The notes beneath the pieces are model-generated. The model worked only from the letters and a program-made list of their open reading frames with translations. It ran no database searches and was not told where the DNA came from. Position numbers and translations under genes: made by a program. Positions 1 through 13,202 of a DNA stretch of 64,000 bases are shown here, piece after piece (position 1 is the first letter of the stretch; every line of letters starts with the position of its first letter). The stretch is from Ptiloglossa arizonensis (Eukaryota; Arthropoda; Insecta; Hymenoptera; Colletidae). Where the stretch lies: positions 9,858,001 to 9,922,000 of the forward strand of contig NC_135060.1 in NCBI RefSeq assembly GCF_051014685.1, written 5' to 3'.

Positions 1-178
1 GAAAAAGATTGGTAGTCTGTAAAAAGAAATCCAAGGCGACCATTTGAAAAATATCTTATTCCATTATTAACTCCCAAGCTTGTACTTTTAAATAAAAGAA
101 AAAATATCAAGATTGCTTAAACACTTTGAGTTTCATTCAAAAAGTAAATCGACCGGTGATGATTGGGACACCTTGTAC
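1..178 (+). mobile_element. Right end of a TIR DNA element (family A), cut by the window edge
   Basis: The first 178 bases align almost end to end with 18339-18512, sharing the segment around TTCCATTATTAACTCCCAAG, an A-rich stretch, and the terminal motif CGACCGGTGATGATTGGGAC followed by ACC. The same terminus, GTGATGATCGGGACACCCTG, closes a short element at 47773-48019 whose two ends form inverted repeats. This is therefore read as the right terminus of a non-autonomous DNA transposon whose left part lies outside the window. No coding sequence is visible. The superfamily is not established; GGTGTCC-type ends occur in several Tc1/mariner-like groups. Confidence 0.6.
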
Positions 179-868
179 AATCTCCATCCTGTTAATTCTT
201 CGGTTCGTGTCGATCCTATCGTCGCATTCCGATGAATAAACAAATAACAGCAGATGGATTCTTCGCGCGTATCGGTTTATTTTACAAAGAAACACGACGA
301 TTCTTTAGATATCGATGGATATTAATTTGTTAATGTGACCCAAGAAATGTTAAAAATTGCCAAAGAGGTTATTCTCGGTTGAAAATTTAAGCGTCATTTG
401 TCGAAACTTCCCGTTGTAGGTCGGATGGACGTTTAACTCCCGGTTGGTTCGTCTCGGGGATCACGGTCGCGTTTAAAAAATATTTTCCATCGGGGTATGG
501 GAAAATCGGCGATCCCCATTGCGAATTCAGGACGCGGCGCGTCGCGGCGCTTGCTTCCTCAGTCTCGGCCCAACAAAGTTACACACTTGGCCCTCTCCTG
601 TCAATAATGCCGTCGAGCCGGCAAGTAACTACGCGCCTCCAGCGTCGAGCGACTCGAGCTATGTGCTCGTGAACTTGCTGTCAGACGTCCGACCCTCCTT
701 CCCGATGCCCGTATTTGAAATACGTCAGGTGCATGGGGGAGGGTAGGTGGAACGGAGAAGCGAAGGGGATCGATTTAATTCCCTAATTCTCGGGATCGAC
801 AGCAACCGTAACACGACGGCCGTGAAACTACTCTTCCTAGCATCCGAAATCTATCTCCTCACCTCTGC
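179..868. other. Non-coding stretch, no gene recognised
   Basis: Ordinary AT-rich sequence to about 400, then a more GC-balanced segment (about 420-760). Short frames at 519-746 and 747-929 carry no recognisable domain, and the second one ends inside the microsatellite. No splice pair or promoter stands out. Confidence 0.5.
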
Positions 869-872
869 TCTT

Positions 873-909
<37 letters not shown>

Positions 910-917
910 CTTTTTCT
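869..917. repeat. Microsatellite (CT)n / (CTTT)n
   Basis: A run of CT dinucleotides passes into about seven CTTT units and ends in TTTTTCTC. The compound simple repeat is visible directly. It would serve as a polypyrimidine tract on the plus strand, but no AG follows at splice-acceptor distance. Confidence 0.9.
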
Positions 918-3900
918 CGTTCGTGTTAGCGACAGAGATTCTAATGGGTTTCCTTGCTGCCAGTTTCGAGCAATTTTTCGGAGACGCCTATTTCCTTCCC
1001 GAGACTCTATCTCCGAGATCTCTATTGGGTAATTCTGAGAATCGAACCGGACGAGAACGATTTCCTAGTCGAAGATAGGGAAAGTAGAGAAGAGGCGTAC
1101 GATAGGAGAAACGTTGCACCGTTCGTTACGCTTTATCTTTCTATGGCAGTGCGTTTTAAAAAAATTTACCGACCTGTGAGATATAATTAGATTTCTCCTC
1201 GAACGAAACTATCGTACATATAGTTTAACATCCGCTTACTCGGTTAATTCGTTTCGAATTACATCGAATTGTACGAACACGATGTACTTTTCGTACGTAA
1301 GTTTAATTTTCAGAGTTAATCGAAGTCAAACAAGACCGTGTACGTACTTCTTTACGAGACGAAGGAATTAATGGAAAGAAAACTTCGTTCAATATTTAAA
1401 TACACGCGTCTGTGTAAAATATGAATGGGAAAGTGTACTTTCAAAGATGTTTCGTTCTTCGTGTAGAGAAACATTGTTTACCAAATACGAGCGTTCGAAC
1501 AACTTGCGCGAGATTCGCAAACATCGAATATCGTAATACGTTTGCACTCGAAGATATTTAGACGCGTTCAGTTCGTAACCGAATAACCGTGATACATTTG
1601 TATTTTATACTCTATACCTTATCGGTTATACCACGCATACGTGAATGCCGCAAACTCGATGAAACGAAAATCGTGGTATTTCGATCATTTTAGTTGCAGA
1701 ACTTCGGATGATATTACTCGAGTTGCCGTTACGGTATGCAACCTAATTTCACACAGGAGCTTCATGCAGTAAACGTTACAGTTATACAGTTAAAGTTGCT
1801 TTAATTAGAACACGCAAACACATGGAAAGTGTAAACACCGAGTAAGATTAATTCGAGGTACAACTGGTACAATTGGTAATTATGACACGTCAAGCACCAT
1901 ATATTCCGGATTAGTTTAAACTAGTTCGGTGCAGTTCGCGTTAGGTTACCTTGCATCTACGCGATCAAGATTTATGTCAAAACGTTCGTGTCGACTAATT
2001 TCGGAGTTCGCGCGTCGATCAAACGGTAATTCCCCTTGTAAATTGGACGTGAAACTTGCCGCGTAAAAAAAATCCCATCTTCGAGCAATAGAATTTACAC
2101 GAAAGAGCGAAGTTTCAATCACTGGCGTAACTATGGCGACGCGGGAAAACGTTAAAGTCTCGTAAAGAAGAATGTTAAGAGGTGTTCAAAACTTGGATAG
2201 CTCCGACACCTGAAATTTTCATAAGGCATCGTTCCACGGATTTCACGGAATTGTGAATCCACGTTCGTTTAACGTAAATACGATGGGAATATTTCAATCG
2301 CTGTAACATTAATATTTCGCTCGATATTAAAAAAACGACGACTTCAAACGATCGTAACATCGGAAGAAATCCAAGAAATGGACAATTTTTAACACTCTTC
2401 CGCGAATAAAATCGGTATTTACATAGTAAAATTTTATCCAAAAAATAACGTCGACATTTTTCCATTTACTGTATTTGTTTCCATTTACTGTATCGTTCGA
2501 AATCAACGATATGAAATTCTTCCCAATAATTAACGTTTACTCAAACTTTTGCCCAAATTTTCATCACTTTTCAACGTCCATCTCTTCGCGAAATGTCAGA
2601 GCTGGACGTCTCTCGGTTCGAACTTGAAATTTTCCAATGGAAACTTTTCGTCCATGGACGATGGCTCGATCGGTACGCAACGATCGTGAACAATGAAACA
2701 CGGGTGTCGGCAGCTCTGAAATGGCGGAAAGAGAAAGTTCGAAAGACGGCGTAGAAAATAGAAGTGGCACGAGGCGCAACGGTGCCGTTACGAGGGAGCA
2801 ATTCCAAGTTGAAATCGTCCCCTGTCACGCTCGCCGAATATTAGTCTATATAAAAACCAACTGTTGCTCTTTGCGGTGGCACGAGTAGACCCAGATCGAT
2901 GCAATGGATGTCCACCCTGTCTGACCTCCCCACCCTTCGCCACTTCTGCTGCTAGAGGGATTTTGCAACGAGAATCGATGTCCTGCGGGAACGCGATACA
3001 CCGAATTCGAATGCGAGTACCACGGTACAATGACACTGACACGTTTTGCCATACGGACAAACGTGTATAATGCTGATACTCGACAGCCTCGGTTCTTCCG
3101 GCCAATAAATGCTAATTACGAATGTTCGCGAAGAGTGAACTTGTCGCGATACCTAACGGAATGTACGTCGTGTATTCTTCTAAGTTTCTAGATTTTTATT
3201 TCGAACGTTGAAAAGATCCACGTTGAAATATTTTATCGTTCAGATACTAAGTGTAGACGATTCGATCTTTGTCAAAGACAATGGTATTACTCCGTGGCTG
3301 ATCGAAAGAATATATACAGTATTTTACTTTTTGAGATTCGTCGAGTACTGTAATTGCCACAGTTGTCGATGGATTCTAGAAATGATCCGAAATCGATGAT
3401 CCGCCTCGGTTTTACACACAGCTCGTTATCACGGAACTCGCGAAATCGAATATCAACGAGTGTCCTTGGTGCTCTAGATCGCGATATAGCGAATACATCG
3501 GATACGGTATTCGCTACCGCGAAATCATAACATTGATAGAATAATTGGAAACGGTATCGATAACCTCGCAATTATACGGCTATCGATAGTTGCAAGGTCA
3601 CTGGATCGGGTATCCGCGGTGGCGGTTATCACTGATCTCGATAATGACGACATCGAATACGTTGAATTCGGTATCCATGACCTTGAACTCTTCGGTATCG
3701 CGTTCCATACCTGCCACTCGCGGCCACGAACACTGTCGTTGTTAGAGAAACGAAGATACATCGTTTTGTAACGCGTGTCTGTATACCGAGTGTCCGTTTT
3801 ATCTCAACACGGTGGAATATCTCACGAGCAACCAATACCGTCGAGAAACTGTTTCTACGAGTACAGTTTGGTACGGAGAGGAGAGGAAAAATTATTTTTA

Positions 3901-4411
3901 CCATACAATGTCTCTATCCGTACCGAACAATATTTTAAAGAAACGATATTTGTTACCTTCGTGAGTTATTCCACCGCGTCGAGATAAAACGCAAATATAA
4001 CGAGACAAAGAGAAATCTTATAAACACTGTATCGGAAACACACAGTCAACGAGATAAATCCTATCAAAGGTATTGCGAACTGTATCTATATTCAACGTAC
4101 ATAGATCTTAACCGACAGATCAACGAAAGTATTCGTTACATGTGACGCATCGGTCATTTATGCAACGAGTCGATCTCTGCGCGCGTGAAAATGGCAGCCA
4201 TTTCGAACATTTATCACAGTTTGTTCGTGTCGGTAATTCTGGGTATCGAGATCGTTTGTAGTATCTCCGATAGCGTTTATCTCGTCGATTACGACTCAAT
4301 GTTTACACGACTTTTGTCACTTCGTCTCTCTCAAAGCGATCATCTTCTTCGAAGACACCTTGTAGATACAACCTTGAAACAAATGTAGTATCGGAATTTC
4401 CCGTGCCAACT
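918..4411. other. Gene-free AT-rich stretch
   Basis: The sequence is unique and rich in CG-containing words such as TTCGAA and CGATCG. The open frames are short (at most 105 codons), overlap on both strands and lack recognisable domains. A TATA-like string TATATAAAAA lies at 2847-2856 without a clear initiator about 30 bases downstream. No RNA gene or transposon end was seen. Confidence 0.5.
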
Positions 4412-4851
4412 ACAATAATAACACTATATACTAATAGTAATATTTATTTATATATATACACCATAATTACCACCACCACCCACACCGAACAACGCAAATA
4501 TTTCGAGAGATTTAAGATCTCCAGCGCGTGGACATTCGTGCGCGGCAAAGTCGAACGTAAACAATGAGAATTAATAGAAATGCTGGCTCGCGAATACCGA
4601 TATATGTACATTATTAACACCGTCTAATACTAATAACACTACAACTTCAATAATAACACTATATACTAATAGTAATATTTATATATATACACCACAATCA
4701 CCACCACTACCCACACCGAACAACTCAAATATTTCTGGTGATTTAAGATCCCCAGCGCGTGGACATTCGTGCGCGGCAAAGTCGAACGTAAACAATGAGA
4801 ATTAATAGAAATGTTGGCTCGCGAATACCGATATATGTATATTATTAGCAC
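4412..4851. repeat. Two-copy tandem duplication, period 235 bp
   Basis: Bases 4415-4615 recur at 4650-4851 with few differences. Both copies contain AATAATAACACTATATACTA, a CCACCAC run, CCAGCGCGTGGACATTCGTG and CGCGAATACCGATATATGTA. Copies differ by single substitutions and a small gap in the TATA run. The AT half resembles a microsatellite and the GC half is unique, so this looks like a local segmental duplication rather than a transposon. No terminal inverted repeats are visible. Confidence 0.9.
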
Positions 4852-7483
4852 CTTTTCCCGCAATAACGGATAACGATCGGCAAATCGCGTCTGCCATGAA
4901 TATTCCGGCGCGCATTTACAGCACCTAGGGAATTCCATACTAATACATTATAAGTGAGCGTGGCAGTCTGAGTGCTGCGAGGGGATGAAGTACAAGGGGG
5001 ATAATCTGCGCGATCGTATTTAAACTAGTGACTCGGGCACGCAATGCCACGTGTACGAGGATCATTTTCTTGCGTCTACGGTGTGCAGACTATCCGGATT
5101 ACAGACCAATTTCATATTAATTTCCGGCCGCGGAGCGGGACGAGTACACGGAGCTTACCGTCTATCCTCGCGCCGGTATTTGTTAATGTTATCACGAAAT
5201 TGTCTGCGGTTCCGAGACTCGCACGGCGTTCGCTCGAATTTTATTACGAAATTACCGAGAAGGAACGATAAGACGTACTTTTTCCTCTCTTTCCCGCAGA
5301 CCGATCGACTCCGATGGAAAATCGACCGCGGAACTCTTCGTTTCTTCGAAATTAATTCAACGATCGAACCACCCCCTGTCCGGTGTATGTTTCACGGTGG
5401 AGAGAACGCGAATGAAAAATTGAAGAACACTCGAGCGTTTTACACGATACAGGATTATGCAGATTGCACAAGGTTCCGTGGAATGCGAGACAATAAGGCC
5501 GCCAGTTTCCGCGAATCGCTCGATAACTATTATTTACACGCCGCGAATCGATAACACGGTTCTTCTTGCACATTCACATCCGGATCTACCGATTACGAAC
5601 GGGATCGCGAAGATTAAACGACGACACGGTGCTTTCCCACCGGATTAGACACGTAGCAGACCTGTGTTATACGAATTCGGTGTATTCGATGATAAAAGAT
5701 AAATTTGAACTTACTTATCGAATCAAGGCATCCAATTCCTTGTTACAACAGGGAGAATTCGCGGAAGAATTAAATTCCTCCTGCTACGGCGTTTACTCGG
5801 CGAAACTGTTGGGCAACAATTATTATCTGAAACATCGGTGAAACCTAATTGGAAAATTTTCTTCGTTAATGCTCGAATCTGCGGGAAAGACTTTGATATT
5901 TGAAATATTTTTAGTCGCTAGTTTAGAAAATATTTTCCAAAGTGAGAGTTGACAAATCTAGAGAGTTGCGAAAGAAAATTGTTAACGTAGAAAAATTACT
6001 ATTCATTTCTATTAATGTATAAATCGGAGTTTATCTCGAGCGCGGAAATGTTCTTTTCTTACCACACAAGCACCCTCTTGCAAAAAGTTGCGATCCGTGT
6101 TTCGATTTATCGGAAAATAATTTTTCCGTGGTAACGATACGATCGGAAAAAATTCTGTGAAACTTCTTGGAAACGCGAATACGTTTCCATCGCCTTTTGC
6201 GTTTCGTTCGTGATCCGCGAGTATCGCCTTATTTAGTATTCCGAAGGAATTACATTTCCGAAATCGAACCTCGGGGGCAGGAAATTCTTTCCGGCGATAC
6301 GTCGTTCGGGATCGGCGCGCAATTTTTACGAATCGAATCTATTTCGCGTTGGTTTCGTTATTTCAAGCGGATCGCACGAAATTCAAGAGAGAGGTTTACG
6401 ACGGAGGAGTTCACCCCTGCCCACCGTTCCCGATGAAATATCCGCGAGAACGGATAGAATTTGAAGATAACCGTACCACGTAGGACGGAATTCGAAAAAT
6501 GAAGGACCACGCCGCCGTGCCGCTGGCGAGCCACCCGTGAATCGATTCCATGTCGCTCGACCTCTCGCGCGTTATCAAACGTCCACGCGAAATGGACAAA
6601 GTGGCTGCTCCTCCTTTTCCTACATCGAAGTCGTCGTACCTCGCCGCCGGCTGAAACACTTTTACCACGAATTTCGAAAGAATGCCGATCGCTCGTCCAA
6701 CCGTGGACAATTTCAAAGTATCGATACCTACGACAAATAGTGGGTAGTCGTGATCGTACCGGAACCCCTCTCCGCACGGTGTACCATTGGTTACACAAGA
6801 TTTACCGACAGCAGTCCGTAAATTCTTGTCAAAATTGTCTAATAAATTTTATCGTTCCTTTATCACGGTTTACCTTTGTGTGGTAAACCAATCGGTACGA
6901 GTGGTATTTTTTTACGAGTTTCGTGGGATTCGAAGATTTCGAGGATACTTCGATATCTCGTCGATCTGAAATTTGGAAAATTTCTCGATTGCTTCGCGTT
7001 GTTTATATACCAATATTCTCGAATATTTGTAATGATTTTGTATTTTTAATCAATGTTACCGGAAAATATGTAACTGTTTCCTTTCTCGCGCGAAATAACT
7101 TTTGCGAAGAAAGTATCGTATACTCTTGCGCATTCTTCGTTTCACTCGTTTTTTCGAACACGGAGTATGGAATTTGTAAACGATTCCTACGCGTAATGGT
7201 AAAATTGCAAAACTCCGCATAGTTAACAAATATATATTACCGTATGGTAAGTACTTCGAATGCACGGAACGTAATAGACGTTCGCGAGTGTTCCACCTTT
7301 TTGCCGCTGATATACACGTTTCACGGAATGCGAAAGGGAAACGCGGGAATTTGCCTTTTGACCTAGCTACGTTTATATTATCGATTTTTCTCGCGCGAGG
7401 AATGCGAACAAAAGAGCCGAATGACGGCGAAAAATAACACCCGCGGATAACGTAATTTCAGATATAGATGGATGTTCGTTATT
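4852..7483. other. Gene-free stretch
   Basis: The longest frames (5051-5554 plus, 6358-6798 minus) overlap frames on the other strand, are rich in Arg and Ser, and show no domain, signal peptide or repeat. They are treated as chance frames in CpG-rich DNA. From 6.8 to 7.4 kb the sequence is AT-rich and unremarkable. Confidence 0.5.
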
Positions 7484-7508
7484 CCGATCTCTTTCTATCC
7501 AGGTGAGT
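7484..7508 (+). promoter_or_regulatory. Candidate recursive splice (ratchet) site 1
   Basis: A pyrimidine tract CCGATCTCTTTCTATC is followed by CAG at 7500-7502 and at once by the donor GTGAGT at 7503-7508. This is the layout of recursive splice sites in long insect introns (pyrimidine tract, NCAG, then GTRAGT, a zero-length exon). The nine-base core CAGGTRAGT is expected only about 0.5 times per strand in 64 kb of random sequence, before the tract is required. It could also be an ordinary acceptor or donor, or chance. It has the same strand as the microexon at 13143 and the second candidate at 38263. Confidence 0.35.
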
Positions 7509-9867
7509 AGCTCGTGTTATTTCTGGCTTCCGGACGAAATCGAACAAAACGATTACACCATTGAATACCTTTCTCGGTTCGAGATTAGCACAGTTACTCG
7601 ATACTACGAAATTCGAATTCAATTTCAACGCGAAAACGAAATTGCGGCTTTCTTCGCCGATCGGTACGTACAGACGCGCGTTTATGATCATTACTGTAAT
7701 AACGTAATTCGGTGATTTAATTTTTATAACCCCTTTGCACGTCGTTACGTCGATTTGGTACCGTGCACGGTTTATAATGTAGCTGTTGATGAATTTCTAC
7801 GTAATACCGTGTACGAATAGTAAATTTAACGAGCAAAACGTTAACCTGATGGAAATTTCGCAATTCGAATAAAATGTAACGCGAAATGTATGTATTAAAC
7901 TGATAAAAAATTACTGTACGAACAAAATAATCAGGGACAAACTTAATTTTTTTTTAAGTTTCTTTAGAGAAATATTATATTATTTTCCGTGTACTTATGG
8001 AACACTAAAAGACAAAATTTAACGAACAGTGTATCGTTTCGATCATTGGATAAAGAAATTTTTACCACGTCACTGTTACCCCATCGAAAAATTTAACTTT
8101 GTATTAAAAAAAAAAATAGTATAAATCGTGACAATATACAGAGTCTGTCGTTTAAAAACTTCTTCGAAACAAGTTAAATCGTAAGACGTGTGACCCTATG
8201 TATTTGTGTCTGGTTATTGTCAAAGTGTATCATCGAGAACAATACCCTCGTTTGACTTTAATTCCATTGTAATTTTCAAGCCGTGTTTGAGTCGAGGTAT
8301 CCCTCTCTGGCGTGTTCCCTCCAGATTGGATAAGTTGTATGTAATTCCGTAGTAAAAATCTCCTAAACTTGTATTCTTATACAGAGCTAAGAGAGTGGAT
8401 TGCTTCGAGTAATCCTATTTCCCTCGTTCCAGCAAAAGAAACGGAAAGTTCCACGGAAGAATATAAAGTACACCCTTGGCGCAAATTTTAAACAACCGAC
8501 TGTTCAGTTTTCTTTCTATAATCTACAGGATGGTCGAAAAACCTTGAACTTGGAACTCGGTTGCGTGTACTCGCGCGAATAATTGTTCGCGTAAAAAATG
8601 ATCGATTCGAGGACCAAATTCTTGTCAAGTTCTCCTTTGTACTTTCGGTGAGTTCAACGAACCGATTAAACGGTTATTTATAGTTGTCGAGCCGCTCGTA
8701 TAATTCATAACGTCGAAATTGTCGAACTTTTACGCAACACACGGCCCGAGCAACGTAATCCAAGGACTCGCTGTCCAAATTATTATAAATCAAGGGCAGC
8801 AGAGATCGAGGCGAGTGTTTATCGCCCCCGGAAATCACACGGGAGGGAACATGATTTATCATCCTCTGAAACACACCGATACAGCGGAGCAACCGAGACG
8901 GATGACGTTCCGCGAGACTGACGATGATTTAAATATCTCAGTACCACGAGAAGGGTGTAGTGTATCCAGCACGGCCGCGTCTCGGTCGTTTTTCTTTTCT
9001 CATTTCATTGTGGAAGAATAAGATTTTCCGCCAAGCCTGCCCTGTCAGTCAAGCACCGTCTCTTCCGACCCTCTTGCTCGTTTAAAGGGATATTATCTCC
9101 GAGACACCGGGGTACCCAATACCGCATTGTGACGATGAATCATTGAAACCTTCATTCTCCGTTCCACCACCGAGAGGGTCGTTTAAAAAATTTAGGAGGG
9201 CTCCGGTGACGTTAATTAAGGCGCGAGCGAATCAAACTTCCACAAGACTTTCCGCTCGAGAGTCAAATTCAATCTATCGCGATACGGATGAAAAATTGCT
9301 CGTCGCTGATCGAACGAATAGGCGACACGTTCGTGCTGTTATGCAGAAGGGAAGGGTTGAAGGAACACTCGTGTAGAATTCAACGATCCCTTGGCACTTT
9401 ACCGAGGTTTTATTGAAATAGACAAGAATTTCACGGACGTACTTAGCACTTAGACACGACTTAGAGAAGAGTGATCCTCGGGGTCTTCGATGGGTGTTTA
9501 TATCGTTCGGTGACAAACGAAAGAGTTCGATCTCTGCACGAGGTTCACACGAGGAGTCACGTAGGTTGGTCCAAGAAGTGTTTTGGCTGCCTTACGTTAT
9601 CCGACTTCTATGAATTGGCTCGCATGGGAACAGAGATTAATCCTATGAATGCGGTAGGTATCGTAGCATGATTACGGTTTGGTTAACAGTGCGAAGAACA
9701 GCGCTTGCTAAACCAAGGACGGGGTACTTGTGGTCTTTTCGACCGGTGTGGTGTGACCTTTTGGTACAGTTCTTCAATTACATATCTTCTTTCTTTTAGA
9801 GACTATATTTGTATCGTCGAACGAGATTCATTGCACTCAATCGTTATCTATAAGCTCGAACCGAACT
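7509..9867. other. Gene-free stretch with one unassigned open frame
   Basis: AT-rich and featureless to about 8.4 kb. A good acceptor-like string (TTTCCCTCGTTCCAG) ends near 8433. The 8719-9021 segment is GC-balanced and open (listed separately). A short frame at 9471-9671 is also unassigned. No transposon ends were seen. Confidence 0.4.
8719..9021 (+). other. Unassigned 100-codon open frame, possibly a conserved non-coding segment
   Basis: This frame encodes a 100-residue sequence starting MSNFYATHGPSNVIQGLAVQ, with balanced amino-acid use, unlike the Arg/Ser-rich chance frames nearby. No known domain, signal peptide or membrane segment is recognised. An antisense frame covers most of it, so openness alone is weak evidence. 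There is no strong splice acceptor right before the ATG and no obvious poly(A) context. It could be an orphan small gene, an exon fragment, or GC-balanced regulatory DNA that happens to be open. Confidence 0.12.
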
Positions 9868-10012
9868 GTGCGATTAACGTCAATTGTCTCCTTCCGTTGC
9901 AAATACGTTATGTCGTGGAGGAATATTTATTTTTATATCCAGGTCAAATTGTGTAATTAACGTCAATTTTCTTCCTTCGCTGCAAATATATTATATCGCG
10001 AGGTAATACATT
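9868..10012. repeat. Two-copy tandem duplication, period 83 bp
   Basis: The segment starting GTGCGATTAACGTCAATTGT at 9868 recurs from 9951 as GTGTAATTAACGTCAATTTT. The pair continues through CTTCCGTTGCAAATACGTTA versus CTTCGCTGCAAATATATTA and a shared CGNGAGGTAATA-like end. Divergence is higher than in the 4.4 kb pair, suggesting an older event. Confidence 0.8.
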
Positions 10013-13000
10013 TAAAAAATTATCTTAAAACTGGATACGAATATTATTCAGATACAGAATTCCATGCGCGCTGCGTGACAAATGCTCGACCGAATCTTAT
10101 AAATTGCGAAAGATAAAATATTGTGCTATTTTATTTCGTATGCGTATAGTTTCTCGATGCGTGCAAAGGTATGAATTATTCCGAATTTAATAATAATATA
10201 TTCTTTGAATTCGTATCTTTATTGTACCGTATTTATCAACATTTTGCATCACGGGACGCGTGAATTACGCGACTGTGGAAAAGATTGGGCCAGTTGAAAC
10301 AATTATCGAAGAAGGTTGTTGGAAATATTGGGAAAAGTTTCCGGTATTATACCGCGGAATATTGTACACAGCCCGGGAAATACACCGTAGAAAAAAAAAT
10401 AATTCTGCGCGTATTCTTCGATCTCCGTAAAACACTTTTAATGGCTATTTAATTTTAAATAATCATGTGTATAACTCTTTATAATTAACGGATACAGTTG
10501 ACAGTGAATGGCAAAAGAGATAATTTAAAAAAATTGATTTCGCGCATTGCGTCGAGAGATTGAAATTAAATTTCGTTTTATTTCGCGTTAACGGATTATT
10601 GTAGATCAATACCGAAACTGTAAATGAAAAAGAGTTCAGAGTTGAGAAAAAGAGTCAATAAACTATGAAGAATTAATAAACTATTTTCCAGGGATATATT
10701 TAATAATTATTCGTTAAGAAAATTTGTAGAATCTTGAACTCAAACTTCCATCATTTTCAACGAAAAGAGTATCGTAAAAAAAGAAAAGAAAAATATCCTT
10801 GCAATTGTTCGTTTACGTACAGAAATTCGTTAAAACCTATTTCACTTCTTGTAACAATTTCTTGTTACAATCCCTAACATTTGTACGCGTACATTTTTTT
10901 CTACACTCTGCACCATCATTGACGTGTTTCTACAAATCGGAGGTTTGTTGTCTCTTTTGCATTTTCTATTTACACTCCATATCCGCGTAACTGTTATAAT
11001 AAAGTTACTCGATCAACGAACGTACAAGGAACTCGAAGGTACACGGTTACGGGCTAACCACAATCCTATACACGAACATTCAACTAATCGTAACTTCTCG
11101 GGTCTCGTTCTAACGTTGTTAAGAACATCGTTACCGGTAATCGATCCAACGGAGGGCGAAAGTCGATTTCTCGCGCGCCATGGGGGCGCCAAGAGTTTTT
11201 CTCCATTATGGTAGTACCCGACCCTTTTGATTCCCAGAGGGACCAGTACCGTACAAAGGTCACTCATATGCAGGACGCTCATAGATCATGGTTAGTCGGA
11301 CCCCTGCTCGCCCGGTGGTTAGCCATAAGACTTTACCTTAGCGTCCTCAATTATCCACGGGATGGTCCGTTTCCCCAAGGAACGCTGGCGATGCCGATCG
11401 CCCGCAAAACTTTCCCTTATAATTAAATCATTAATTAGACACTGACTTTTCTCCGTTCAGCCGCAGGATCGATGGATCCATCGACGATCGTTACCCCGAT
11501 CGGTACCACACGGCGCGTTCGACGGTGGAACGATTAACAATTTAGCGAAATATAAATTCACGAATAAAATCGTACGAGATCGAGGCGCGAATTAATATAA
11601 ATTTCGTAGGTAGAATATCGTGGAATTAATCGCTAATTGAAATTTTATCTCGTTTGTTAAAAGCCGATATGTTTGTTGCTTTTTACGCGATGAATTCGCG
11701 CGTCGACTGTGCGTATCCGCGGTTCCTTTGAAGACAAAGTATTTTATTTCCATACGGTTCGTTACGAGTGGTTTCAATAATGCCACGTACGAGTTTCGTT
11801 TCAACGAGAAACGTTTACGTTAAACGGTTCGAGTGTCACTTGAAACGAGAAAAATGATTTTAATCGAATAACAACGATTTTCCACATTGTAAAACCAGCG
11901 GCGAAATCGATCTCATAAATAGTGGATTACGAAACAATCGCTCGAAAAAGGTTGAAATCGTAATTGTGTACAATGAATTTGACGTAATTGAATTTATTTT
12001 ATCGACGAAATCGTATTTTGAGTTTTAATGTCAACATTCTCACCGCACCTCGCCTCTCTCCCGCGTTTACATATCTACTTCTCGTTTTATATCCTTTGCG
12101 TTGAGTTCCATTATGCACGATTCTTTTCCGACGAAATAAATAGATATCCGCTCTGAAAATTCAATTACCGTTATTTCATTGAAACACCGTTATTGGTAAA
12201 TAGAAAAATTATATTTTTCAAACAAATTACCTCTTTCGCGTTCGTGTATTCGTAGCTACGCGCACGCGTAACGCGGAGAGTGGAAATTAAAAATAAGCGA
12301 AGAAAATATTTAAAAAAGAACAAAACAGTCGGCAACCGCTGAAATCGTAATTCAAATACGGATACTGCCGCAAGGAAGTTAATTCTATACACGTGTACGA
12401 TAAGAACAAGACACGATTAAGCAAGTGTACGAATAACTACGTGGGTTCGAAATGTTCGTCAAAGAATTATAACGCATTAATTCGGTGCTTCCTCTATTAT
12501 GCTATTCGCGATACGACGAAGACAATTCCGTCGATTGAGCTCTAACCAACTAGACCTGAATTTTCCTCGCGTTTCATGCGTACGTGCTTGGCAATTAAGC
12601 ACCAGGGTTTCCGATTGTATTAGCTTCGAAACTGGGTCAGAACGTTCGTTATCAAAAGGATTATCGGTTAATTTATATTGCACCGTGACCGCGGGCGTAA
12701 TTCCGCGCACCCCTCTTCCACCACCTTTGTCTCTTCCACAGCAATTTGTACATCGTTTCGTGGATTTTCAGCCACTTCGTTTCATCTCGTTCCATCCGTT
12801 CCGTATTCGCAACATTTCGATGCTCGTACGTCTCTCTCTGTCCCACGCATCGCGTCGTGAGCTGTCTTGCGAAAGAAATGAAAAAAAGGAAGAGAAAGAT
12901 AAAAAAAGAAACTCAAAAAAAAAAAGAAGAAAAAATCGACCGAACAGTGGCGCACAAATACATACGTCCGGAAGCGATTAATTTGCGAGAGATACGCCAT

Positions 13001-13124
13001 CGAGCTCTAAATCGAATGGGCGCAATCGAATCTGTTCGTACCTCGATCCATTCTCTCTGTTCCTTCGTGGTTCTGTTTCTGTCCCGCGTTTGGTTCCTTT
13101 TTTTTTTATTTTTTTGTTGTTTTA
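10013..13124. other. Gene-free stretch
   Basis: 10.0-10.8 kb is AT-rich with no open frame of note. 11.1-11.4 kb is GC-balanced and holds opposed short frames without recognisable domains. A perfect 16-bp palindrome, TCGATGGATCCATCGA, lies at 11469-11484. 12.8-13.1 kb is purine-rich (A-rich run at 12888-12945) and then pyrimidine-rich, leading into the acceptor at 13142. The long frame 12746-13297 crosses these biased tracts and is not accepted as a gene. Confidence 0.45.
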
Positions 13125-13142
13125 TTTTTATTTTCTTTGCAG

Positions 13143-13202
13143 TCGCAAAGGCAACGCATGTATCCGGGTTATACAGCTCCCCGGTGGAACGCGAGTTCGT
13201 CG
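13143..13202 (+). CDS. Candidate 60-nt internal microexon, gene unknown
   Basis: A long T-rich tract (about 13100-13137) ends in TTTTCTTTGCAG at 13142, an excellent 3' splice site. Sixty bases later comes GTGAGA at 13203, a good 5' splice site preceded by TCG. The enclosed 60 nt are an exact multiple of three, clearly more GC-rich than the flanks, and free of stops in all three frames. In frame one it reads SQRQR then MYPGYTAPRWNASSS; frame two contains RKGNACIRVIQLPGGT; frame three contains VSGLYSSPVEREF. The first has the look of a real Tyr/Pro-rich protein segment, but I do not recognise the protein and cannot fix the frame. Flanking exons were not found, which would fit a cassette exon in a long intron. 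The alternative is chance pairing of splice-like strings. Confidence 0.35.

Noticed and set aside
2847..2856. TATATAAAAA as a promoter
   Set aside because: No initiator at the right distance and no gene downstream; such strings are frequent in AT-rich DNA.
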